From positions 3,472,001 through 3,536,000 of the forward strand of contig NC_003279.8 of NCBI RefSeq assembly GCF_000002985.6: 64,000 nt of DNA, in the 5' to 3' direction. Below, in pieces: positions 1 to 15,860 of the stretch. This stretch comes from Caenorhabditis elegans. Its lineage: Eukaryota > Nematoda > Chromadorea > Rhabditida > Rhabditidae. A model generated the notes under the pieces. The model made no database searches. It was not told the origin of the DNA and worked only from the letters and a program-made list of their open reading frames with translations. Every line of letters starts with the position of its first letter. The first letter of the stretch is position 1. The translations under genes and the position numbers were made by a program.

Positions 1-5949
<5,949 letters not shown>

Positions 5950-7355
5950 TTTGTGAAATTTTATTTTTGAAATTCTGGCGAAAAAATGGGGAAATTGCAC
6001 ATGTTTTGCTCTTTTTTCTGAAGTTTCAAATTTTTTCTCTCAATTTTTGAAAAAATAGACTTTTCTAAACTTTGAATAGCTTTGTCGCAGTAAAAAAAAT
6101 GATTTTTCAATGTGAAAATGTGAAATTTTTGACTACATGGAGCATTTTCTGTGACAAAGTGCATAAAAATTTAGAAAATCCAATTAAAAAAATAATAAAA
6201 TGCCAGAAAAAAAACCAAATTTCACTAATATTTTTTTTCTGATTTTTTTCTGTGCGACCGGATCTCTTCGAATTTCTTTTTTTTTTCTAGACTCAATTTT
6301 TTCATTTTACTGTTATATTATATTAGTTTTGTAGGATTTTAGAGTTTTTCACCATCTTTCTTTTTTTTTCTAGCATCGATTGGTATCACTTTTTCCAATA
6401 TTCTTCTCTGTTTTTTTTCATTTATTTCTTGTTTTTTTTTCGTCGACATAAGGTGAATTTTTTTTTGTTATTTAGACCTTGTAATTCGACATTTCGTGCA
6501 TAAAAATCTATAATTTTCTATTTTTTTTGCTAGCCTTTTTTAAAAAGTTTTACCGCATTTTTATTGCTTCTATACTTTTTTTAAAATTATACTTTTATTC
6601 AAAAAAAATCAAAATTTTCAAAAAAAAAGAAATTGGGGGAAATTTGATGTTTTTTGATCGGAAAAAAACCAAATTTCCAAAAACAAAATTTTTTTTTTGG
6701 AAAAATGAAAAAAAGTTTAAAATAATCGATATAAAACCAAAATCCGATTTTTTTAGATTAAAAAATAAGCTTTTTGGATTTAATTTAGAATATTAAAGAC
6801 TTTGAGCTTTTTTGCTGAGAAATCAATCAAGATTTTCTGGGTAAAAAAATTCAAAAACTGAAAAACCACATTTCACGAAATAAAATTCGAAAATTGTGTG
6901 GAATATAAAAAATACCAGAGATTTATATGAATAATCAATATTTCTGAGAAAAATACCTAAAAATTCAAAAAAATTCAAAATAGACTTCAGAAAAAAGCCA
7001 CAAACGGAAACTGAAAAAATCCAACTTTTAAAAACTCGATTTTTCATTTTTGGCTAATTAATTTCCTCCAAAATGAGCACTGCGACCAATCAGCGATTTG
7101 CTCCGCCCATTTTTCAACCAATCAAACGGAGTGGGCGGAGTTCGAAGACGCTGATTCTCATTTTGGAAGGAATTAAAATTGGAAATTTTGCCAAAATGAA
7201 AAAAAAAACGATTTTGTTGTGGTTTCTCTGAATATAAAACTATTTTGGGAATTTTAAGACAAACTGGGTTACTGTAATGGAGCTAGACCAGTCTACAGTA
7301 ACCGGGGCTTAAAGGCGCACGCTTCAAAATGATTAAAAACCTTTTGAAATTCCAG
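5950..7355. other. intergenic: spg-7 3' UTR to Pol III subunit gene
   Basis: Very AT-rich. Holds the spg-7 3' UTR with AATAAA near 6193 and long T-runs after it. At 7072-7165 there is a small palindrome (CCAATCAGCGATTTGCTCCGCCC ... GGGCGGAG...CGCTGATT), repeated at 8310-8405 inside the next gene. A short hairpin (GGTTACTGTA...TACAGTAACC) lies at 7267-7302. No convincing gene. Confidence 0.6.
7350..7355 (+). promoter_or_regulatory. trans-splice acceptor before the Pol III subunit gene
   Basis: TTCCAG sits directly before the ATG (7356). There is no plausible coding exon upstream, so this is most simply a spliced-leader acceptor giving a leader with no extra 5' UTR, a common arrangement in worms. 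Whether SL1 or SL2 is used cannot be told from sequence. Confidence 0.6.
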
Positions 7356-9349
7356 ATGAGCGGAAGAGGACGTGGTGGCGGATCTTCGAACACTATGCGT
7401 AGTGTCGCCAACGCGTTGGGAATCGCTCGATACGATATGGCGAAAATGATGTCACAGCAGAAGAATGAGCCGCCACAGTTGTATCCGGTACGGGCTGTGG
7501 AGCACCGGAATAAGAATTTGAAATTTTTTGAAAAAAAATCTGGAAAAATTGAATAAAAAACCATAATTTTATCACCCAATTTTGCGACTTTTCCGTCAAA
7601 GTGTCAAAGTGTCTGGTCTCGACACGGCAATTTTTTATTAGTTCAGAAAAGGTGTGCGCCTTTAAAGATTACTGTAGCTTCAAACTTTCGTTTCTGCGGA
7701 ATTTTTATCGATTTTTTTCTCTCGATTTGTAAACATTTTATTGTTTTTATTACTCTAATATTTCAGTTTGTTAATAAATATATTTTTATCGAAAAACTAA
7801 GAAAAATATATGAAAATTGCGTAAAAAGTTTGAAATTACAGTACTCTTTAAAGGCGCACACCTTTTTGCATTTAACAAGTTTGTCGTGTCGAGACCGGGT
7901 ACCGTAGTTTTAGCAGAAATTTCTCGTTTTTTCGAATTCCTTCCAGAATCCAAAAAAAAAGAAGCCAATTCTTCAACTGAACTAGTCCTAAATTTACTTG
8001 AAATCTTTGAAAATCAGTATTTTAATGAAATTTGTATTTTTCAGAAAGTGCAACATGACCCCGTTCCACTTGAAATGACGACTGACATGCTCTACGTATC
8101 CCGTTTAAAAGTTGAACTTGATCAACGAATGCGTGATTCACAGTTCTTTATTGAAGCAGAGAAAGACGACGAAATTAAGCGTTATTTGGATAAATATTCG
8201 AATATTAAGAGGGAAAAGCTTAGCATTGGTACGGAAATCTAGGTGAAATTGTGTCTCAATTTCAGAAAAAACAAAAAAAAAATTTGAAAATTCAACTTTT
8301 TGGCTAAATGAGAAGAGCGGCCAATCAGCGATTTGCTCCGCCCATTTTTCAACCAATCAGATGGAATGGGCGGAGTTGGAAGATGCTGATTGGTCGGAGA
8401 GTTCGAGGAAATTAGCCAAAAAAAGATTGAATTTTTCTATTTTCTGTAGCGCTTTTTCTGAATTTAAGGCGATTTTTTAACCTTTTCAAATTCATAAAAT
8501 CCATTTTAGATATGTCCCATATGCCGAATGAGCTCATTTGGCGCCGAGCTAGCTCGAAATCCAAGGAATCTTTGGCAAAACGACGAAAAGTCGCCAATGA
8601 CGATTCGATGATCAAGGAGAAGTTGAAAAAATTGGAAGAAAAAGAAGCACAGAATAAGGATGATGATGATGACGATGAGAAGGCTGATAATGATGTAATA
8701 GATATTTTAATTTCAGATTTTTGACATTTTATATGGGACAGGGCATTTTTTAGCACTTTTTTTTCAGAAAAAATCGAAAAATAATTTTCAGAAAAATCGA
8801 AGTAAATAAGTAGAAGAAATGCACGGAAAATGACGAGAAAACTAAAAATCGAAATTTTTCGTTTTTTCGAGAAAAATAATCAAATTTTCAATAATTTCGG
8901 GTTATTCCTCATGAATTGCAAAAAAAAAATATTTTCTCATCAAAATTGGCATATCTTTTGATGAATCTAGAGTTTTCTCGTCCCTTTATTTCTGAAAATA
9001 AAATTTAATTTTAGTTGAAACATTTGGAAAACTGCTCAAAAAATGTTCGAAAGTTGGAAATTTCTAATTTTCAGACGATTTTTGAGTGGTTTTTCAATTG
9101 TTTCAACTAAAATAGGAGCTATTTTCAGATAAATCACTACATTTTAATGAAAATAATTGGAAAAAAATCATATCTTAATTTCAGAAAGACTCTGGCAGTG
9201 AAAAATCCGCGGCAGAAGAGGAGGAGAATCCATTATCAGATGATGACAATCAGGAGGAGGATAACGATTACATCTCGGCTTACTTTGATAATGGAGAAGG
9301 ATATGGGGACGGCGGTAGCGATGATAATTTGGATGCCGATGATATTTAA
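7356..9349 (+). CDS. DNA-directed RNA polymerase III subunit RPC7 (POLR3G/Rpc31 family)
   Basis: Four exons, 7356-7487, 8045-8228, 8510-8694 and 9185-9349, all in phase, give 221 residues. The protein begins MSGRGRGGGSS, has a middle LEMTTDMLYVSRLKVELDQR and a Lys-rich stretch (WRRASSKSKESLAKRRK), and ends in a long acidic tail with DNDYISAYFDNGEGYGDG. That aromatic-acidic ending and the Gly/Arg start are hallmarks of RPC7/Rpc31, the subunit of the RPC3-RPC6-RPC7 subcomplex that helps Pol III start transcription of tRNA and 5S genes in the nucleus (family knowledge). Length fits the family. A spliced-leader-type acceptor touches the ATG. Intron 1 is mostly an F2 inverted repeat, intron 2 holds a short palindrome and intron 3 another (9005-9112). 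crn-1 follows 680 bp downstream on the same strand. Confidence 0.88.
7614..7900. repeat. F2 inverted repeat, copy 1
   Basis: Arms read TGGTCTCGACACG...AAGGTGTGCGCCTTTAAAG...TTCAAACTT and the complement TTTGAAATTACAGTACTCTTTAAAGGCGCACACC...TCGTGTCGAGACC. It fills most of intron 1 of the Pol III subunit gene. Same family at 25908-26168, 38021-38240 and 50759-50998. No open frame; a MITE-like element. Confidence 0.7.
9005..9112. repeat. small palindrome in the last intron of the Pol III subunit gene
   Basis: TTTTAGTTGAAACATTTGGAAAAC at the left is matched by the complement ending GTTTCAACTAAAAT at the right. A related palindrome is at 41494-41735. Confidence 0.5.
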
Positions 9350-10029
9350 AGAATCTCCGGACACTTTTTTTGTTGTTTTTGTTGTTTTTCTCTCAATTTT
9401 TGAATATCATTGTTAAATATATGAATTTATTTATTGATTTTCCCTTAAATTTAACCCTTTTATTCGTTATTAGCTTCAGATTTAACCAATTGGTTCAGAA
9501 AATCGGTTTTTTCAAGGAAAAAAGTGTCCAAATAATGATTACGCAATCGCGCTCCATGGACAACTAATTGAACGCACCGTTTTCCCGCCAAATTGAACGC
9601 AGCTCCGATATTTTTTATCCTTTCTTGGGGTTTTTTATAGTGAGAAACACAATTTTAAGCAAATATTTTATTGTTTTTAATCAATTTTAAACGAAAAATA
9701 TATTAGAATTGTTAATTTATCGTTTCGCAATCTCATACTCATCTTATTTTCTCGAAATCTTGGAGAATATCGGGGGTTTTTCGTTTTTTACGTCAGGAAA
9801 GTGCGGCGAAATCCGTATAAATTCGGTGAAATTTCATGAATTTGACTGATATCGTTCGGTAAAACCTAAAAAACCCTATTTAATTGGAGAACAAAAAGGA
9901 AAATCGTGTTTTTTTTTCGAAATTCGCTGTAATTCGTTTCCTACCCCCGTTTTCCACTCAAAAATCCACAAACTTCCCAATTTCAGAATATTTCAGATAT
10001 AAATTCACAAGGACTAACCCCACACCGCT
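9350..10029 (+). other. spacer between Pol III subunit gene and crn-1
   Basis: 680 bp, 3' UTR of the first gene then the leader of crn-1. Two closely spaced TTTCAG acceptors (9981-9986 and 9991-9996) precede the crn-1 ATG at 10030; they could serve spliced-leader addition. No gene of its own is visible. Confidence 0.5.
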
Positions 10030-12365
10030 ATGGGAATTAAAGGACTCTCCCAAGTGATTGCTGATAATGCTCCCTCCGCGATTAAAGTCAACGAGATGAA
10101 GGCGTTCTTCGGAAGAACAGTACGGGAATTTTTTCCTTAGATTTGCAAAATTGAAGGTTCAAAAATTCGAAAAAATAATTTTTTAAAGCGAAAATCTCCA
10201 ATTTCGTCTACTTTTCTGTGCGCCGCAGTCTGATTTTCATATTTTAAAATATTTTAGTCGTTTATCTCCTGCTATTTTGTTGATTAATGATTTATCGGTT
10301 CGACGCGATAAATCAGAAAAATTTGAAGATTTTCAGCTCTAAAATTGGCTCATTTTTACATAATTTTGAACATTTTGAAGAAATTTCCGGGTAAATGTCT
10401 TAAATTTCGACGAGTTTTGAGTCTTTACAAGCAAAAAAACAAAAAAAAATGTTTTTTTTTCAGGTAGCAATCGACGCATCAATGTGCCTCTACCAATTCC
10501 TCATTGCTGTTCGTCAAGATGGTTCCCAGCTTCAAAGTGAAGATGGAGAAACCACAAGTCACTTGATGGGAATGCTGAATCGTACGGTTCGAATGTTCGA
10601 GAACGGAGTGAAGCCTGTCTACGTTTTCGACGGAAAACCACCGGATATGAAGGGTGGAGAGCTTGAAAAACGTTCCGAGCGTCGTGCTGAAGCAGAAAAA
10701 GCGCTGACTGAGGCCAAGGAGAAGGGAGATGTTAAGGAAGCGGAGAAGTTCGAGAGAAGACTCGTAAAAGTCACAAAACAACAGAACGACGAGGCGAAGC
10801 GTTTGCTGGGATTAATGGGAATTCCAGTTGTCGAGGCTCCATGCGAGGCAGAAGCTCAGTGTGCTCATCTCGTGAAAGCTGGAAAAGTATTCGGAACTGT
10901 CACTGAGGATATGGACGCGCTGACCTTCGGCTCCACGGTTCTTCTCAGACATTTCCTGGCTCCAGTCGCCAAGAAAATCCCGATCAAGGAGTTCAATCTT
11001 TCTTTGGCTCTCGAAGAAATGAAGCTAAGCGTTGAGGAATTTATTGATTTGTGTATTCTTCTCGGCTGTGACTATTGTGGAACTATTCGAGGCGTCGGGC
11101 CTAAGAAGGCTGTTGAGCTGATCAGACAGCACAAGAATATTGAGACGATTCTTGAGAATATCGATCAAAATGTTCGTCGTTCGTAAAATGCCTATTTTAT
11201 TATAAACGCGCTCCACGGCAAATAAATGCCCCGAACCATGGGTCTCGTTAGGTACTTGCCGGTGAAATCATAAATTCGAATTTTTCACTTAGTTTTGCCT
11301 TTTTTTTTAAATTAATTTTGGCATGAAAATCAATGGAAACAACTAAAAAAGCCGAAAAATTCAATAAAAAATTAGCAAATTTTGAACTTACGGTTTTGCC
11401 GCCAAATAGCTAACGAGGCCCATTATGCGTGCAAGCGTAATTTTTCGAGAAAAAAAAAATCGAATTTCCAATATTTTCCTGTCATTTTTCAATTTATTGG
11501 AGAAAAATTATTTTATTTTTCTCATCAAACTTTAAAAAAAGCTATATTGTTTCTCCTAAAGATTTATTATTGAAAAAATTATGAATTTGTTCGTTTTTCG
11601 ATTTTTTCTCTGAAAAAAACTCGAAAAATTGAAAAAAAATAAATCGAAAGTTTTCAATGTTTTTTGTGAAAAAACTGACAAAAAAAAGCGGAAATTTTCA
11701 GTTTTGTCTAAAAAAATCGAAAAATTTCAATTTCCTACTAGAAAAAACCGAAAAATGGAAAATTTTCTTTTTTCTCTTAAAAAAAATCGAAAAATTTCAC
11801 TTTCCTTCTAGAAAAAAACCGAAAAATCGGAATTTTTTAAACAACACTTTTGGCTCGAAAGCGGAGCCTTTTGAATTAGCAGTGGAGCGCGTTAACACAT
11901 CGATTTCAAATTGGATTTTTCTGCGGATCTATAATATATCTAATTTCTAAAAAAAATTCCAGAAATACCCACCACCAGAGGATTGGCCATACAAGCGTGC
12001 TCGTGAGCTTTTCCTCAATCCAGAAGTGACAAAACCGGAAGAAGTTGAACTGACATGGAAGGAAGCCGATGTCGAAGGTGTCATTCAGTTCTTGTGCGGA
12101 GAGAAGAACTTCAAGTTTGTCCCCATGAACCTCATGAACTTCATCTAATTTTTCTTTCATTTCCAGTGAGGAGCGCATCCGAAACGCGTTGGCAAAACTG
12201 AAGACTAGCCGTAAATCTGGAACACAAGGACGAATTGACTCGTTCTTCGGAAACTCGACCAAGGTTACATGTGTGACAGCTGCGACAAAACGAAAGGCGG
12301 AGGAAGCTGAGAAGGCGAAGAAGGGAGCAAAGAAGGGTGGACCACCGAAGAAGAGAGCCAAGTAG
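10030..12365 (+). CDS. crn-1: FEN1 flap endonuclease
   Basis: Exons 10030-10119, 10464-11171, 11963-12114 and 12167-12365 join in phase to 382 residues, the usual FEN1 length. It is the XPG-family nuclease that trims 5' flaps in lagging-strand synthesis and long-patch repair; in C. elegans it also acts with endonuclease G in DNA degradation of dying cells (literature knowledge). The metal-binding acidic residues are all present: D34 (VAIDAS), D86 (YVFDGKPPD), E158 and E160 (PCEAEAQ), D179 and D181 (TEDMDAL) and D233 (LLGCDYCG). A PCNA-binding box QGRIDSFF lies near residue 340, followed by a basic tail [11 protein letters not shown]. Intron 2 (11172-11962) is largely one palindromic F4-type repeat. 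The gene starts 680 bp after the Pol III subunit gene. The final exon boundary is supported by the [12 protein letters not shown] motif. Confidence 0.96.
11190..11940. repeat. F4 palindromic element filling crn-1 intron 2
   Basis: Left arm: ATAAACGCGCTCCACGGCAAATAAATGC then GGGTCTCGTTAGG; inner complement CTAACGAGGCCCAT at 11409-11422, and an outer partner AGTGGAGCGCGTTAACACATCG with TTTTTCTGCGG...ATAAT near 11880-11938. The unit layout matches 46803-47119. The middle is low-complexity A/T with short frames that mean nothing. Confidence 0.5.
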
Positions 12366-12658
12366 CTCACACTAACTATTCAATTTCTTATTTGATTTTT
12401 GTGAAATATTGATTGAAACGAAATAAGGTTTTTATTTACCTTTATCCTTTTTTTAATGGAACACACAAAGCTAAGAAAACAATAAAAAATTTGGAAATTT
12501 TCAATTCCGTCAATTTGCCGATTTGCCCAACACCCATTTGCTGGAAGTTTTCAGGGTTTTTTATAAGACTGACCAATTTGGGAAATTTGAATTTTTCAAT
12601 TCCGGGAATTTGACGATTTGCCGGAAAAAAATTTTGCGGCTTACCTCTGATGCATACT
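12366..12658. other. crn-1 3' UTR and a GCCGG-type repeat
   Basis: Begins with the crn-1 3' UTR (possible AATAAA at 12481) and then GCCGG-family units at about 12500-12630. No gene seen. Confidence 0.5.
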
Positions 12659-13058
12659 ATTACGGGAACACTAAATTCTGAGAATGCGTATTGCACAACA
12701 CATCTGACGCGCAAAATGTCTCGTAGCGAAAACTACAGTAATTCTTTAAATGATTACTGTAGCACTGTGTCGATTTACGGGATCTCGATTCTTGGCATGA
12801 ATTAGTAAAATTATTATTTATGGATTGAATATTAAAATTTAGCGAAAAATGACGAAATAATACAAGAAACGGAGGAAAATTATAAATCGCTATCGATATT
12901 CAAAAAGAAATTATAAAACATTCCGAAAATCGAGCGCGTAAATCGACACAAACCGTACAGTAGTCTTTAAAAGAATTACTGTAGTTTTCGCTACGAGATA
13001 TTTTGCGCGTCAAATATGTTGCGCTATCCGCATTCTTAGAATTTTGTGTTCCCGTAAT
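12659..13058. repeat. F1 palindromic element, copy 1
   Basis: Starts ATTACGGGAACAC and ends with the complement GTGTTCCCGTAAT. Inside each arm are AATTCTGAGAATGCG, TTTGACGCGCAAAAT, CTCGTAGCGAAAACTACAG and TGTCGATTTACGGG. Length about 400 bp. Four further copies: 33551-33840, 34711-34960, 35501-35790 and 38835-39164. It has MITE-like form, no open frame. Confidence 0.8.
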
Positions 13059-13099
13059 AACAATACTGCGAGGTTCCTGATGGACACATCACACATTAT

Positions 13100-15725
13100 C
13101 TGTACATTGATTTATGATGTCCCACGGGGTTCTGGCCGCTCCATTGACAATCGCCCAAAAAAATAGATTGACATACCAAAAAATAGATTGATATACCAAA
13201 AAATAGATTGACATACCAAAAAATAGATTGACATACCAAAAAATAGATTGACATACCAAAAAATAGATTGACATACCAAAAAATAGATTGACATACCAAA
13301 AAATAGATTGACATACCAAAAAATAGATTGACATACCAAAAAATAGATTGACATACCAAAAAATAGATTGACATACCAAAAAATAGATTGACATACCAAA
13401 AAATAGATTGGCATACCAAAAAATAGATTGACATACCAAAAAATAGATTGATATACCAAAAAATAGATTGATATACCAAAAAATAGATTGACATACCAAA
13501 AAATAGATTGACATACCAAAAAATAGATTGATATACCAAAAAATAGATTGACATACCAAAAAATAGATTGACATACCAAAAAATAGATTGACATACCAAA
13601 AAATAGATTGACATACCAAAAAATAGATTGACATACCAAAAAATAGATTGACATACCAAAAAATAGATTGACATACCAAAAAATAGATTGACATACCAAA
13701 AAATAGATTGACATACCAAAAAATAGATTGACATACCAAAAAATAGATTGATATACCAAAAAATAGATTGACATACCAAAAAATAGATTGACATACCAAA
13801 AAATAGATTGACATACCAAAAAATAGATTGACATACCAAAAAATAGATTGACATACCAAAAAATAGATTGGTATACCAAAAAATAGATTGATATACCAAA
13901 AAATAGATTGACATACCAAAAAATAGATTGACATACCAAAAAATAGATTGACATACCAAAAAATAGATTGACATACCAAAAAATAGATTGACATACCAAA
14001 AAATAGATTGACATACCAAAAAATAGATTGACATACCAAAAAATAGATTGACATACCAAAAAATAGATTGGTATACCAAAAAATAGATTGGCATACCAAA
14101 AAATAGATTGACATACCAAAAAATAGATTGACATACCAAAAAATAGATTGACATACCAAAAAATAGATTGACATACCAAAAAATAGATTGACATACCAAA
14201 AAATAGATTGACATACCAAAAAATAGATTGACATACCAAAAAATAGATTGACATACCAAAAAATAGATTGACATACCAAAAAATAGATTGACATACCAAA
14301 AAATAGATTGATATACCAAAAAATAGATTGACATACCAAAAAATAGATTGACATACCAAAAAATAGATTGACATACCAAAAAATAGATTGACATACCAAA
14401 AAATAGATTGACATACCAAAAAATAGATTGGTATACCAAAAAATAGATTGGCATACCAAAAAATAGATTGACATACCAAAAAATAGATTGACATACCAAA
14501 AAATAGATTGATATACCAAAAAATAGATTGACATACCAAAAAATAGATTGACATACCAAAAAATAGATTGACATACCAAAAAATAGATTGACATACCAAA
14601 AAATAGATTGACATACCAAAAAATAGATTGACATACCAAAAAATAGATTGACATACCAAAAAATAGATTGACATACCAAAAAATAGATTGACATACCAAA
14701 AAATAGATTGATATACCAAAAAATAGATTGACATACCAAAAAATAGATTGACATACCAAAAAATAGATTGACATACCAAAAAATAGATTGACATACCAAA
14801 AAATAGATTGACATACCAAAAAATAGATTGGTATACCAAAAAATAGATTGATATACCAAAAAATAGATTGACATACCAAAAAATAGATTGACATACCAAA
14901 AAATAGATTGACATACCAAAAAATAGATTGACATACCAAAAAATAGATTGACATACCAAAAAATAGATTGACATACCAAAAAATAGATTGACATACCAAA
15001 AAATAGATTGACATACCAAAAAATAGATTGACATACCAAAAAATAGATTGACATACCAAAAAATAGATTGACATACCAAAAAATAGATTGACATACCAAA
15101 AAATAGATTGACATACCAAAAAATAGATTGACATACCAAAAAATAGATTGGTATACCAAAAAATAGATTGGCATACCAAAAAATAGATTGACATACCAAA
15201 AAATAGATTGGTATACCAAAAAATAGATTGGCATACCAAAAAATAGATTGACATACCAAAAAATAGATTGACATACCAAAAAATAGATTGACATACCAAA
15301 AAATAGATTGACATACCAAAAAATAGATTGACATACCAAAAAATAGATTGACATACCAAAAAATAGATTGACATACCAAAAAATAGATTGACATACCAAA
15401 AAATAGATTGACATACCAAAAAATAGATTGACATACCAAAAAATAGATTGGTATACCAAAAAATAGATTGGCATACCAAAAAATAGATTGACATACCAAA
15501 AAATAGATTGATATACCAAAAAATAGATTGACATACCAAAAAATAGATTGACATACCAAAAAATAGATTGACATACCAAAAAATAGATTGACATAAACAA
15601 CTCGTGGGAAAGTGTCGTGTACTCCACACGGACAAATACATTTAGTTTTACAACTAAAATCGAGCCGCGAAGCGACACGCAACGCACCGTAAATCTACCC
15701 CAGATATGGCCGAGCCAAAATGGCC
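13100..15725. mobile_element. Helitron-type element remnant carrying the satellite
   Basis: The satellite is flanked by non-repetitive DNA: GATGTCCCACGGGGTTCTGG...CCATTGACAATCGCCC on the left (about 13115-13156) and CTCGTGGGAAAGTGTCGTGT, CGGACAAATACATTTAG, GAGCCGCGAAGCGACACGC and CGTAAATCTACCCC on the right (15597-15705). From memory, these pieces belong to one dispersed C. elegans repeat (NDNAX/Helitron class) in which the two flanks are normally close together, so the array would have arisen or expanded within it. I have not aligned it. The outer ends are not sharply defined. Confidence 0.45.
13157..15596. repeat. 20-bp satellite, about 122 tandem copies
   Basis: Unit aaaaaatagattgacatacc, repeated head to tail for 2440 bp with almost no length change. 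Point variants fall nearly always at two positions (GACATACC, GATATACC, GGCATACC, GGTATACC). Because 20 is not a multiple of 3 and the unit lacks minus-strand stops, all three minus frames are open and give the same 20-residue cycle; this is a numerical effect and not evidence of a protein. It lies between crn-1 and the 3' end of ccep-290. Confidence 0.97.
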
Positions 15726-15860
15726 TAGTTCGGCAAACTCTTCCATTTCAATTTATGTGGGAAGCCAGAAATCCGTAGAACACTCAAATAAAAAATTAAA
15801 TATTTTTCTTTGAAATTGGAAACCCTATTTATTCTTACAGAAAAATAATTATTAAAAAAA

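Noticed and set aside
13157..15596. CRISPR-like regularity
   Set aside because: The repeats are directly contiguous with no spacers, and the genome is eukaryotic.
13089..15687. Three overlapping minus-strand frames of 850-863 codons
   Set aside because: They are the translation of the 20-bp satellite; all three frames give the same 20-residue cycle because the unit has no stop and 20 is not divisible by 3.
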